DNA of 64,000 nt. Source: Bacteroidales bacterium F22 (GTDB lineage Bacteria > Bacteroidota > Bacteroidia > Bacteroidales > Bacteroidaceae). This document shows positions 16,838-25,461 of the stretch, piece by piece. Location of the stretch: assembly GCA_029541985.1 (NCBI GenBank), contig CP095414.1, positions 2,824,351 through 2,888,350 of the forward strand, read 5' to 3'. Below the pieces are notes generated by a model that was not told the origin of the DNA, searched no databases, and was given only the letters and a program-made list of their open reading frames with translations. How positions within the stretch are numbered: the stretch's first letter is position 1; every line of letters begins with the position of its first letter. Made by a program: the position numbers and the translations under genes.

Positions 16838-19120
16838 ATGAAGCTAATTATTTTTTTTATTTGTCTTTCATTGGTTTCAATAGGCCGGTTATCGGCCAGT
16901 GATTTATCAATAAATATTGATGGCATTGTATGCGCAGATGATAATAGCCCTATAGAAGGTGCTATAGTCAGTGTACATGATTTTGCTCTGGCGAAAAGTG
17001 ATGCTAATGGTTGCTTTTCATTTGAGATGGAAAAGGCTCAGAATATAGTACTCTCCATCTCTAAGGAAGGATATAGTACAGAAATAATCGACTTAAAGAA
17101 TCCTCCGAAGAATCCTCATCTAAAAATAGCCCTTGTTCAAGGTGTCAAGATAGACGAGGTGGTTATCAAAGCCAAGAAGATAAAGGAAACAACAAAGAAA
17201 ACCTTGCTCTTTCCCACTAGTATTGAGAAGAAGCACTCATTCAATGTCTTTCAAATGATAAGGAACATGAATCTTACGGATCTTCAAGTTGCTGTTAGCG
17301 AAAAGAAAATTTACACTATTGGTAAACGGGAAACAGTGATTCTTATAAATGGTGTGGAAGCTAGCTCTGACGAACTTGCCACGTTGTCCTCAAAAGAGAT
17401 TGAACACATTGAGTATCAACTTTTCCCTGGGGGAAAATATGTGGGTAAAGGCGCTGTCATAAATGTTCTTGTCAAGCAGAGTGATGTGGGGGGGCATGTG
17501 TATGGGACTAGTGAGCATGGTTTTCTATCTCCGTATGGCAACTACTTAGGAATGGTTGATTATAAAAGCAAGGGGTGGACTTTTTCTACTTTGGTCGCTG
17601 GTAATTGGAAGAAGAATGAAATCTTGCAGTCCAATCATAATACTTATAACCTTCAGGATGGTGTACTTGATGAACAAGGTTATACGCAGCGTTCAAGCAA
17701 GAACGATAATCAGGAATATATCCGTCTGAAGGTTAGTCATGCAAAAGAGGCTAGTAGTCTGAATTTCCACTTTGGGATATCACGGACTGATACTCCAGAG
17801 AATACTCGTACAAGTGAAACCCAATATACTGGATTGTACAACGACTTGACGACTAAGGTTGTTCATGGAACTGATCGTTCTTGGTCACCATCTGCTCAAA
17901 TGGAGTATATCGCTTGGTTTGATGATAGCCAATATGTAGATCTTACTGCATCTACTTCCTATGCTAGGAATAAGTATCGGGTTCTTTTGAATGAAACGGC
18001 TCAGGATGACATTGATACTCAAGTGAGCGAACATAATTACTCAGGAACTTTATCGGCACTCTGGTCCAAGAGTTTCGAAAACTCATCGTTCAGTGTCTCT
18101 AGCAATATGAATTACCATAGCTATGATGATCTGTATGCGGGGACTACATCTAGTAAGCAGACTTTGCGTGTGGCATACAATATGTCGCTACTGCAATGGC
18201 AGCAGTCGGTGAGTGATAAGTTTAGCTATTATGTCTCAGGGGGATTGAATTGGACGGGTGTTTCGTCAAACGGGTCTAGATGTCACTATGTAGATCCTAT
18301 TGCTTTTTATGGAGCGAGGTATATGTTGTCAGAGAATCAGTCGCTATCTTTCAGTGGGGATGTGATGTCAACAACGTTTAGTCCAGAGTACAAAAATAGT
18401 ACTATCTTGCCTGTCTCATTTTTTCAAACAGTGGTGGGAAATCCTGATTTGGCAAACCTGAAAGTTTACCAAAATACATTGGTTTGGAATGGGCACTTTG
18501 GGCAGTTTAACCTTTCGGGTTCTTATGATTTTATGCTCTATGCAGATAATATAACTAACAAGTATTATACAGAAGGAAGTACGCTATACCGTACTTTGAT
18601 TAATGATCGTAATTTTTGGAGCAATCGTTTCATTTTGTCTATCTCGTGCAATTTATTGAATGAATCTCTTCGGTTGAATGGTAGTGCCATAGCTGAAATA
18701 TATGACCTTGATGGAAAAGAAAATCGGGCTCATCAGCGTGATATACGAACATCTTTCGGGGCTAGCTATATGCTTGGGCATTGGACACTTCAATCGTCAT
18801 GGAAGCTTCCATACACTTCGTTTGGTATGCGCCAACCTGCTTTCTTACGAAAACGCAGTCTGTTGAATCTCTCAGCTGCCTGGAATAGTGACAAGTGGAT
18901 GATTGAGGGTGGGGTACGTAATCTGACTAACCGGTACAAGCATACTCATGAACAGTTCACTTATGATGTGTGGAACAAGCAAATAGATACTTACAATCGA
19001 AGTCTAGGTCGGAATTTGTATCTGACACTCACTTATCGCTTGAGTTACGGTAAAAAGAAGGAGAATGAATCGAGGTCGTATGATTCGCATATAGATAGTG
19101 CTATCTTGAAACCTTTCTAA
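16838..19120 (+). CDS. outer-membrane beta-barrel protein with carboxypeptidase-regulatory domain (2)
   Basis: A 760-residue relative of the previous protein. It has a signal peptide (about 20 residues), a regulatory-like domain (24-100), a plug-like region with VILINGVEASSDELATLS and YQLFPGGKYVGKGAVINVLV, then a C-terminal barrel ending in TLTYRLSYGKKKENESRS. It is predicted to sit in the outer membrane with an unknown ligand. The two barrel genes are separated by a seam rather than a normal intergenic region, so they may have arrived separately. A poor A/T-rich leader precedes the ATG. Confidence 0.85.
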   Translation: MKLIIFFICLSLVSIGRLSASDLSINIDGIVCADDNSPIEGAIVSVHDFALAKSDANGCFSFEMEKAQNIVLSISKEGYSTEIIDLKNPPKNPHLKIALVQGVKIDEVVIKAKKIKETTKKTLLFPTSIEKKHSFNVFQMIRNMNLTDLQVAVSEKKIYTIGKRETVILINGVEASSDELATLSSKEIEHIEYQLFPGGKYVGKGAVINVLVKQSDVGGHVYGTSEHGFLSPYGNYLGMVDYKSKGWTFSTLVAGNWKKNEILQSNHNTYNLQDGVLDEQGYTQRSSKNDNQEYIRLKVSHAKEASSLNFHFGISRTDTPENTRTSETQYTGLYNDLTTKVVHGTDRSWSPSAQMEYIAWFDDSQYVDLTASTSYARNKYRVLLNETAQDDIDTQVSEHNYSGTLSALWSKSFENSSFSVSSNMNYHSYDDLYAGTTSSKQTLRVAYNMSLLQWQQSVSDKFSYYVSGGLNWTGVSSNGSRCHYVDPIAFYGARYMLSENQSLSFSGDVMSTTFSPEYKNSTILPVSFFQTVVGNPDLANLKVYQNTLVWNGHFGQFNLSGSYDFMLYADNITNKYYTEGSTLYRTLINDRNFWSNRFILSISCNLLNESLRLNGSAIAEIYDLDGKENRAHQRDIRTSFGASYMLGHWTLQSSWKLPYTSFGMRQPAFLRKRSLLNLSAAWNSDKWMIEGGVRNLTNRYKHTHEQFTYDVWNKQIDTYNRSLGRNLYLTLTYRLSYGKKKENESRSYDSHIDSAILKPF

Positions 19121-19175
19121 AAAGAGTGATTACGGGAGATATCTGATTGGATTCTGTGTGATGGGTGTTTGATGG
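19119..19175 (+). pseudogene. seam 6: satD 5' end fused to DUF3307 3' end
   Basis: About 25 bases of the satD start region (AAAAAGAGTGATTACGGGAG...) run directly into about 33 bases of the DUF3307 terminus (GATTGGATTCTGTGTGATGG...). Everything between has been lost. The junction shares TCTGAT-like microhomology. It begins inside the 3' end of the upstream barrel gene. Confidence 0.8.
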
Positions 19176-19191
19176 TGATGTTTTTTTGTTG

Positions 19192-19224
19192 TGAAGATAT
19201 ATTGCATACATGGGTACTATCTTT
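19192..19224 (+). promoter_or_regulatory. shared promoter-like element P2 (copy 2)
   Basis: GTGAAGATATATTGCATACA followed by GGTACTATCTTTG, which includes a perfect TATCTTTG -7 box. It sits immediately downstream of the DUF3307 remnant and about 100 nt upstream of the ATG at 19321. It is the best-preserved of four copies. Confidence 0.6.
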
Positions 19225-19320
19225 GCTTTCAAGTTATCACTCATTAATTTATGAGTGAAATAAGTTATTTTTAAGATGACTATGTTTATCACAAATATTT
19301 AAACATTTAATTAAAAGATT

Positions 19321-19980
19321 ATGAATCAAGAAGTTTTAGGAATCGAACAAAGTATCAGAGACAGAAATGACTCAGATAAAGTCTTAGTCAACTATTGGCT
19401 TTATTTTTTTCTATTAAGTTGGATTACTTTTGGAATTATGGGGCTAGTCTTATTCTTTCAGAGAATTGGGCGAATTGACAAGTTCATAAATAGGAAAAAA
19501 TCTTATTTTGAAGGGTTAGTAAATTACTGCGAACAGACAGCGAAAGAGAAAAATAAGTATAACGAATTATCAACTCAGATAAATAAACTGAGAAATGTTT
19601 ATGAATATGATTTCTTAGAAAATAATAAAACGATAAATGCAGGTTTATCTTTGCTCTTGATGATAATCACTTTTGGAATATGGGGAATTGTAGTAATGTA
19701 CAAACTAAATAAAGCTTGGGATCATTTACAACGAGCAGAACAAAAATTTTATGATGAACTAAATCCTATTTTAGCTAAACTTGAACTGACTAAGTATCCT
19801 ATTAGTTTTAGAATTAAAACAAATAAGTCAAGAAGTTTCATCTTATATCTTTTCTTGTCAATAATTACATTTGGTCTTTGGGGAATAGTATGGGATTATC
19901 AAATTCATACAGATGCTGATGATCTTTATCCAGAATTTCATACGGCTGAAGATTATGTTCTAAGTGCAATTAAACAATAA
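19321..19980 (+). CDS. membrane protein with three ITFGIWGI repeats
   Basis: A 219-residue protein in which the same helix pattern occurs three times: SWITFGIMGLVLFF (about 34-47), MIITFGIWGIVVMY (about 113-126) and SIITFGLWGIVWDY (about 177-190). Each repeat is a membrane segment followed by a charged helical stretch; the second is flanked by long coiled-coil-like arms. The pattern resembles DUF4234-type membrane proteins. Function is unknown. It is driven by the P2 promoter element and forms its own cassette between seams. Confidence 0.65.
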   Translation: MNQEVLGIEQSIRDRNDSDKVLVNYWLYFFLLSWITFGIMGLVLFFQRIGRIDKFINRKKSYFEGLVNYCEQTAKEKNKYNELSTQINKLRNVYEYDFLENNKTINAGLSLLLMIITFGIWGIVVMYKLNKAWDHLQRAEQKFYDELNPILAKLELTKYPISFRIKTNKSRSFILYLFLSIITFGLWGIVWDYQIHTDADDLYPEFHTAEDYVLSAIKQ

Positions 19981-20029
19981 TTACTCTTACGCGAAATTTT
20001 GATGAGAAGTTTATTTTAATTTCTTATTG

Positions 20030-20060
20030 TGAAATTCACTGCATATATATGTATTATTGA
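20030..20060 (+). promoter_or_regulatory. shared promoter-like element P2 (copy 3, decayed)
   Basis: TTGTGAAATTCACTGCATAT followed by ATATGTATTATTG matches the P2 element at 19192 with several changes. The -7 box is degraded. It is 28 nt upstream of the 108-residue gene. Confidence 0.4.
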
Positions 20061-20087
20061 GTAATAATAATCAAAAAGACGAAGACA

Positions 20088-20414
20088 ATGAGAGTAGACC
20101 AAAACGAAATGACGTACATACTCCAGATAGTGGAGATGTATCCAACGAGGGTAAGGAAGATGCTAAAGGACAAAAATGAACTTCTAAAAATGCTAAAGGA
20201 GGCGAACACTCAGATGAGCAACTACATGGCGAACGTGGAACTTCTAATGGGACAGGGAACGAGACGAGACGTAGCGGAGGAAATGTCGAGGATGATTCTT
20301 CAGCCGACTTACATTCCAACGAATCTAGAGGAGACGGAAATATCACCCGAAGAAGCGCAAAGTCTTCTAGACAAGATATACCGCCAAACCGCACCCTGTC
20401 TGGATAATAATTGA
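20088..20414 (+). CDS. hypothetical protein (108 residues), atypical composition
   Basis: A helical, charged protein (MRVDQNEMTYILQIVEMYP at the start) that I do not recognise. Its DNA is richer in G and in ACG/GAG/AGG codons than its AT-rich neighbours, which suggests a foreign origin. A 174-codon frame on the opposite strand overlaps it, but runs through a strong terminator and is less likely to be real. The intrinsic terminator at 20542-20582 ends the transcript. Confidence 0.5.
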   Translation: MRVDQNEMTYILQIVEMYPTRVRKMLKDKNELLKMLKEANTQMSNYMANVELLMGQGTRRDVAEEMSRMILQPTYIPTNLEETEISPEEAQSLLDKIYRQTAPCLDNN

Positions 20415-20541
20415 GATTATATAGACACAACTGGTAAAGTGAGACTAGATTCTCCGTTTTACGGTTTCTAAATGGTAGGAAGTAACGAATGTACATCTTC
20501 TTTCTTCTGAAGCTATAGGGTAGACGGGTATATGCTCTGAA

Positions 20542-20582
20542 AAATAACCACTTAATTTTCTCTATTAAGTGGTTATTTTTTT
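20542..20582 (+). terminator. strong intrinsic terminator
   Basis: Perfect 15-bp stem (20542-20556 with 20564-20578; AAATAACCACTTAAT and its complement), 7-nt loop, followed by T residues. It ends the transcript of the 108-residue gene just before seam 7. Confidence 0.8.
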
Positions 20583-20589
20583 CGATAGG

Positions 20590-20980
20590 AATCAACTCAA
20601 TACTGTTGCTTCTTTTTAATCAACTATATTCGGTTGATTTGTCGTTTTCTTTAGTATATTTGCTAGAAGAATCAACTTAAAATAGAACTTCATGAAGCTA
20701 AAAGGAGTGATTACGGGAGATATCATCAGTTCTACCTCTATTAAACCGGAGTGGCGGCAACGACTCTTGGATGGTATGGAACGGCTCGTTGTTGAATTTA
20801 ATCAGATTTGTCCTGTCAAAATTGAGTTTTTCCGTGGGGTTGGTTATTTGGAGCGTGTGCTGATCTTGACTTATTATAAAATAAAGCTTATATTTGTATG
20901 TATAATTTTAGACAAATTTCAGTTTGACTACTGTTTTAACCTTATACATGCACCCATGTATTAATACTAATGCGAAGATT
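20590..20980 (+). pseudogene. seam 7: four-way chimera of satD, DUF3307 and barrel-gene scars
   Basis: In order: two dyads (20590-20611, 20618-20639, period 28 bp), the satD promoter, the satD 5' part from ATG 20692 to about 20836, an internal DUF3307 piece (about 20836-20868, matching GGTTATTTGGAGCG... at 12484), the R2 promoter/leader of the first barrel gene (20878-20963) and that gene's last bases (20965-20980). Each joint is consistent with a deletion between short repeats, for example GGAT in both satD and DUF3307. The 90-codon chimeric frame is not likely to be functional. Confidence 0.8.
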
Positions 20981-21269
20981 ATCTATCTTTCAAGAATAGG
21001 GATACAAAAGGGAAAATTAGAATCATAAATCCAATCATCATATAGAAGCAATAAAGTGCACGTTGTGATAAATCAAAGACGTGAATTTCCGGAAATAATG
21101 CTCCACTTAGAAAAATGATAGTAAAAAAAACAATTATCCCTAGTAGAGCTGATATCCTGAGCATGTTTCTGGCTTGTCTATTGTGTAATTTAATTGAAGC
21201 ATGAATCTTTTCACTCCTCATGAATATAAATAACCTAATAGCATCATATACGAATGCTGAAATAAATAC
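20618..21269. repeat. direct repeat DR1 (left copy)
   Basis: About 650 bp, near-identical to 30178-30830 and in the same orientation. It spans seam 7 and most of the 139-residue membrane gene. The two copies flank the 264-residue gene and the whole Zorya operon. Confidence 0.8.
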
Positions 21270-21398
21270 TATTGATCCACTATATATCATTGTCTCATTA
21301 TTTATGCATAGCCCATAAATTAATAGACACAAGCTAGGAATAGCCACTGCTATTAGACCCAATATTTGGTCTGATAGCTTTTTCTCTTTATTTCTCAT
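20979..21398 (-). CDS. four-helix membrane protein (139 residues)
   Basis: Hydrophobic segments at about 11-30, 39-58, 82-104 and 112-135, with a basic loop (residues 60-80) between the second and third. I recognise no family. A nearly identical but N-terminally truncated copy lies at 30540-30830. It is transcribed towards seam 7. No partner gene is adjacent on its strand, so it appears to be a one-gene cassette. Confidence 0.6.
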   Translation of the reverse strand: MRNKEKKLSDQILGLIAVAIPSLCLLIYGLCINNETMIYSGSIVFISAFVYDAIRLFIFMRSEKIHASIKLHNRQARNMLRISALLGIIVFFTIIFLSGALFPEIHVFDLSQRALYCFYMMIGFMILIFPFVSLFLKDR

Positions 21399-21577
21399 TT
21401 CAGTTTATATTATTATCATGGACAAGTAAAGCAAGCTAAAAAATAGATTTCTCTTTATTTCGACAATAATGGCAATAAATTATAAAAAGAACAAACTATT
21501 TCCTATTTTTTTAAATACTATTTTTAAATTTAGAAGCGAATTGTAAACTGTTCTGCACCTAATGAGTCTCAATCAGC

Positions 21578-21705
21578 AAAACGATGGAGTACGTACTGAT
21601 TGGTACCTTGACCATTCTGATTGGTTTCTGTGTGATGGCTATTTGATGGGATGGTTATCTTATTCGTTGTAAAAGATATATTGCATATAGTTGTACTATT
21701 TTTTG
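21578..21705 (+). pseudogene. seam 8: DUF3307 3' end plus P2 promoter (copy 4)
   Basis: Bases 21578-21650 match the end of DUF3307, with an internal loss between GGTACCTTGAC and CATTCTGATTGG. Bases 21668-21705 are P2 (AAGATATATTGCATATAG then TACTATTTTTTG). The variant ACGATGGAGTACGTA is shared with seam 1 and not with the intact copy, so seams 1 and 8 derive from a different ancestral copy. The preceding 21399-21577 holds nothing I recognise. Confidence 0.75.
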
Positions 21706-21758
21706 TTCTTAAATAATGACTGTACTAATGTTTATTTAAATTTAATTAGAAGATACCG

Positions 21759-22553
21759 ATGAAAAATTACACTTTTGATATAGATAAAATAGTTGAATTT
21801 CTAGATCAATATAAAGATAGCTTGTCTACGCTATACACCTGGGATGCAAAAATAGATAGACTTGTCGATTTGACCGTCTTAACTTATTCAGAGCTTGAGG
21901 AGTTAAACAAGAAGAACTCTTATAATAGGGGAATTATTTTGAAGCAGAAGGTCAATTTGAAATTAAATGAATTCTATAAGGTAGATCAAAAGCAATTTGA
22001 TGACTTATGTTTATGGATTGTAAAGGACTGGGGTGGTATTTCAGCTGCTAATGATTCAAATACAATTGAATTGGTTGGTAAATTCTTAAGATCAGGAAAG
22101 GCTAAATTTAAACGTATAGCAAGTGTTTCAAAAGTTGCGTCTTATATGCATCCGGATAAATGCATCATATATGATTCAAGGGTGGCTTATTCTTTAAATT
22201 GGATATTATTATCAAGAAATGCGGGAAATTGTTTCTTTCCTATTCCTAGTAGTCGAAATGCAAAAATAGCGGCCTTTGATATGAATGTCTTAATTCGCTT
22301 GAATAATACTGAGCACTACTCGCCTGTTGATATTGATAATAAACAATTCATCAGCAATAGAGATAAATCTATCTATATATCCAAACCTGATGCGTATTTT
22401 GAATTGAATAAATTAATAAAAGAAATAAGTGTTAGACTCTGGGATAGTGAAAAAGCTAAAATGCTTTATTATACTGAGATGCTTCTTTTTTCAATTGCTG
22501 ATAGGGAGGTCTTTGCGGATATTACTCAGCGATCTTCTTTGAGGATAGAATAG
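21759..22553 (+). CDS. hypothetical protein (264 residues)
   Basis: A soluble alpha-helical protein. Residues 105-150 contain KRIASVSKVASYMHPDKCII followed by YDSRVAYSLNWILL, a block I recall in bacterial hypothetical proteins that often sit in accessory regions. It resembles a helix-hairpin-helix-like DNA-binding region, but I cannot name the family. It has its own P2 promoter upstream and ends at seam 9, so it is a single-gene cassette directly before Zorya. Confidence 0.6.
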   Translation: MKNYTFDIDKIVEFLDQYKDSLSTLYTWDAKIDRLVDLTVLTYSELEELNKKNSYNRGIILKQKVNLKLNEFYKVDQKQFDDLCLWIVKDWGGISAANDSNTIELVGKFLRSGKAKFKRIASVSKVASYMHPDKCIIYDSRVAYSLNWILLSRNAGNCFFPIPSSRNAKIAAFDMNVLIRLNNTEHYSPVDIDNKQFISNRDKSIYISKPDAYFELNKLIKEISVRLWDSEKAKMLYYTEMLLFSIADREVFADITQRSSLRIE

Positions 22554-22569
22554 TGGCGAATCTGCTGAA

Positions 22570-22679
22570 CTAATCGATATGCATTTACATTAATCGGTGA
22601 TTCGTAATCGTCCGCTAAACAAACAGGAGTGATTACGGAGATGTCATTAGTTCTACTACGATTGAACCTGAGTAGTGGT
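22570..22679 (+). pseudogene. seam 9: satD 3' end followed by satD 5' end
   Basis: Bases 22570-22603 match the satD terminus and the start of DUF3307 (CTAATCGATATGCATTTACA...). Bases 22625-22679 match the start of satD (AGGAGTGATTACGG...). The order, end before beginning, is what a head-to-tail tandem of two decayed copies would leave. Bases 22680-22890 hold no recognisable feature. Confidence 0.75.
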
Positions 22680-22891
22680 AAAGTCTCTTTCATGATAGCT
22701 ACCTGAGATACTGTTCCTTTTATTTTGCCATATAACTTTGTAATTTTCATATTTATCGAGCAATCTTAAGAATTCTTTTTCTAGTGCTTTCGATGTACTT
22801 CATCATTTTATAGACATAGTTTTTAATATGGTTAGTATAGATGTAGCAAATATTGTTTTGTACTTATATAACTTTAATCAAATAAATTTAT

Positions 22892-22899
22892 TATTTTTG
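22892..22899 (+). promoter_or_regulatory. -7 box for the Zorya operon
   Basis: TATTTTTG, a perfect TAnnTTTG, 88 nt upstream of the zorA ATG. The leader between them is AT-rich with no clear ribosome-binding site, as usual for this phylum. Confidence 0.55.
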
Positions 22900-22987
22900 T
22901 GAGAAGTTTGATGATTTGTGTTTTTTATAAATAATAGTTGCTAGTTTCTACTAGGATAGAAAGATAAGTAGTTTAAATAATAGTAGT

Positions 22988-24772
22988 ATGAGATATTTCC
23001 TATTTGATATCGTTCTTGGCCATTTACCAACTGCGATAATATGTTTGTTCATTGTTCTTTCTGCCATTTACTATGGAATATCTCTCATCAGAATTTCTCA
23101 TTTTAAAGGAACATTGAAATCTATGTTGCTAAAAGATGATTTCATAGACCAAATCTCTAATTTACCAGTAACGAAAAATGTGTATTCTAGGTATAGAAAA
23201 TCTTTTTTTGATTTAGATGAACAGAATCTAAATAAGACAGATGAAGAAGCGGAGAATTATTTTCACCTCACCTCTGTATTGGATTCGCTTAAGATAAATA
23301 GAAAAGCAATGGCAGCTGCTGCTGGTATATTTGTGGGCTTGGGACTTTTTGGAACTTTTTGGGGACTTACCAATGGAATCTCTCAATTTCATTCAGGATC
23401 TTCTCAAGAAATGCAAAAAAGTATCAAAGTTTTGCTTAATGGTATGAATACCGCTTTTCTTACTTCATTAGTAGGAATGGCTACTTCTATATTATATCTG
23501 ATATTTGAAAAGGGTATTTTAAATGCTTTATCGAGACAAATTGAAAACCTTTGCTATAAACTTGATGAGCGTTATTTTATTTCTCAATCACAGAAATATG
23601 CTTTTATTTCTAAAAAACAAAACGATCTTTTAATTCATTTATTTTCTTCGACTGATTCTCAAGGACAGCCATTAAGTGTAAGTAACTTAATTCGAGATAT
23701 TTATGAAGAAAATCAAAAACAAACTGAGGCTATAGAGAGCTTTGCAGAGGAGTTACCTTCTCAATTAGATAATACGATGAATGAAAGTCTTAAGCCTTTA
23801 GTCGAAGAGGTGAGTAAAGTTACGGAAACGTTGAGTGCTAAGTTAGACTCATTTGCTCAAGTCGTTAAAAGTCCGGGCGATAATATGGCTTCTGGTATAG
23901 TAACTGATTTGAAAGAAGCTATATCTACTATGTTAGATGAGCTTAAAAAGAATGTTTCAGAGATGACTACTGGTAAAATGGATGGCTTAAGCGGACAGCT
24001 AGAAACAGCAGCACAAGCTTTATCTTCTTTCCCTTCTCAACTTGAAACAATGACTTCTAATATGAATGTTCTTGTATCTTCTATACAAGAGACCGTTGAC
24101 AAGATGAATAATCAAATGCAGAGTCAGACAGAAACTTCTACTACTCAATTGGCTGGGTTAGCTACTTCTCTAGAAACAACCATGACTCGTTTGAATGAGA
24201 AAACTCTACAAACTAATAATGCTGTTATTAATCGACAAATGGAATCTAATCAACAATCTGATATGATGCTAGAATCGTTGAGAGATATCGTTGGTGATGT
24301 GAATAAAGTCTTATCTAATGTAGACACTACTTTAGTCCAATTTAAGGAATTACAAAATAAGACGAATATTGCTGCTACTAACATGAATGAAATGTCACGA
24401 AATGCAGTTCTTTCAACAAGTAAATTTCACGATGCACAGAGTACTTTTATTAATGATTGTCGTAGAAATACTGAACAAATTAATGAAACAGTTCAACTAA
24501 TTGAAGAATCTTTGGTAAAGGCTAAAGACCTTCCTGATAAATATGTATCCAAGTTTGGAGATATTAATAAGTCTTTGACCGATATCTTTGAAGAACTTAG
24601 TATAGGTTTGACTAAATATAGTGAAACCGTCAAGGAGAGCACTGAATCTACAATTTATGGCTTTTCAAATTCGATGGCTAAAAGTATTGAATTATTATCA
24701 TCTGCAATAGAGCAAATGGGAGAAGCTATTGATGATATGGAAGAGACAAGGAATAAAAGTAAGAAGCGATGA
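22988..24772 (+). CDS. zorA: ZorA, MotA/ExbB-like motor protein of type I Zorya
   Basis: A 594-residue ZorA. Membrane segments are at about 6-30, 108-128 (AAAAGIFVGLGLFGTFWGLT) and 150-172. They form the MotA/TolQ/ExbB-type proton channel core. From about residue 190 a long helical tail extends to the end, rich in heptads (repeated MNNQMQSQTE- and METTMTRLNE-like segments). In type I Zorya the ZorA5-ZorB2 motor uses this tail to carry an infection signal into the cell (established). First gene of a tightly packed four-gene operon; the stop overlaps the zorB start. Confidence 0.95.
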   Translation: MRYFLFDIVLGHLPTAIICLFIVLSAIYYGISLIRISHFKGTLKSMLLKDDFIDQISNLPVTKNVYSRYRKSFFDLDEQNLNKTDEEAENYFHLTSVLDSLKINRKAMAAAAGIFVGLGLFGTFWGLTNGISQFHSGSSQEMQKSIKVLLNGMNTAFLTSLVGMATSILYLIFEKGILNALSRQIENLCYKLDERYFISQSQKYAFISKKQNDLLIHLFSSTDSQGQPLSVSNLIRDIYEENQKQTEAIESFAEELPSQLDNTMNESLKPLVEEVSKVTETLSAKLDSFAQVVKSPGDNMASGIVTDLKEAISTMLDELKKNVSEMTTGKMDGLSGQLETAAQALSSFPSQLETMTSNMNVLVSSIQETVDKMNNQMQSQTETSTTQLAGLATSLETTMTRLNEKTLQTNNAVINRQMESNQQSDMMLESLRDIVGDVNKVLSNVDTTLVQFKELQNKTNIAATNMNEMSRNAVLSTSKFHDAQSTFINDCRRNTEQINETVQLIEESLVKAKDLPDKYVSKFGDINKSLTDIFEELSIGLTKYSETVKESTESTIYGFSNSMAKSIELLSSAIEQMGEAIDDMEETRNKSKKR

Positions 24773-25461
24773 GAAAGAAGCATTATGATATAGAATCTGA
24801 AGAGAATCCATTTGCTCTTTCTACTGGTGACCTTATGGCTTCTCTGATGTTTATTTTTGTTCTATTATTGACGTTTATGATGTTACAAGTGCAAGAAAAA
24901 GCGGACCAAGATGACAAAATAACAAAAGAATATAGTCGAATCAAAACCCAACTGTATATCGATCTCGAGAAAGAATTTAAGCCTGATTTGAAGATATGGA
25001 ATGCTGTTATTGATTCATCTAAATTGAGTATTCGTTTTCAAGAGCCATCTACGTTGTTCGACTATAATAGAGCTATTCTTAAATATCAATTCCAAGAAAT
25101 ATTGGATGACTTTTTCCCTCGTTATTTAGCTGTTCTTAATTCGGATGAATATAAGGATAATATTGAGGAAATTCGTATAGAGGGGCATACTGATAGTTCT
25201 GGCTCTTATGAATCAAATATGAAATTGTCTCAAGATAGAACTAGAGCTGTATTGAATTATTGTTTGTATTTGGTTGATAATCCTATGATTAAAGAATGGA
25301 CTAAAGAGCGAATTACAGCTAATGGTTTATCTTCAAGTCATGTTATCAAAAATCCCGATGGTACTGAAAATCCAAAATATTCAAGACGAGTAGAATTTAG
25401 AATTCGAACTAATGCTGAACAACAATTAGAAAAAATAACTAAGATTAGAAGAGGGAAATAA
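24769..25461 (+). CDS. zorB: ZorB, MotB/OmpA-like stator protein of type I Zorya
   Basis: A 230-residue protein with a short cytoplasmic N terminus and one transmembrane helix (about 20-42) that begins TGDLMASLMF. D21 is in the position of the proton-carrying Asp of MotB-like proteins. The C-terminal OmpA-like peptidoglycan-binding domain has EIRIEGHTDSSGSYESN and SRRVEFRI. It anchors the motor to the cell wall. The start overlaps zorA (ATGA) and the stop overlaps zorC (TAATG). Confidence 0.95.
   Translation: MRKKHYDIESEENPFALSTGDLMASLMFIFVLLLTFMMLQVQEKADQDDKITKEYSRIKTQLYIDLEKEFKPDLKIWNAVIDSSKLSIRFQEPSTLFDYNRAILKYQFQEILDDFFPRYLAVLNSDEYKDNIEEIRIEGHTDSSGSYESNMKLSQDRTRAVLNYCLYLVDNPMIKEWTKERITANGLSSSHVIKNPDGTENPKYSRRVEFRIRTNAEQQLEKITKIRRGK

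Noticed and set aside
20071..20595. 174-codon open frame on the minus strand
   Set aside because: It overlaps the 108-residue plus-strand gene and runs straight through the 15-bp terminator stem. Its Ser/Pro/Leu-rich translation looks like the complement of a coding strand.
20692..20964. 90-codon frame starting like SatD
   Set aside because: It is a chimera of satD 5', an internal DUF3307 piece and a promoter leader. The same holds for the frame at 30253-30525.
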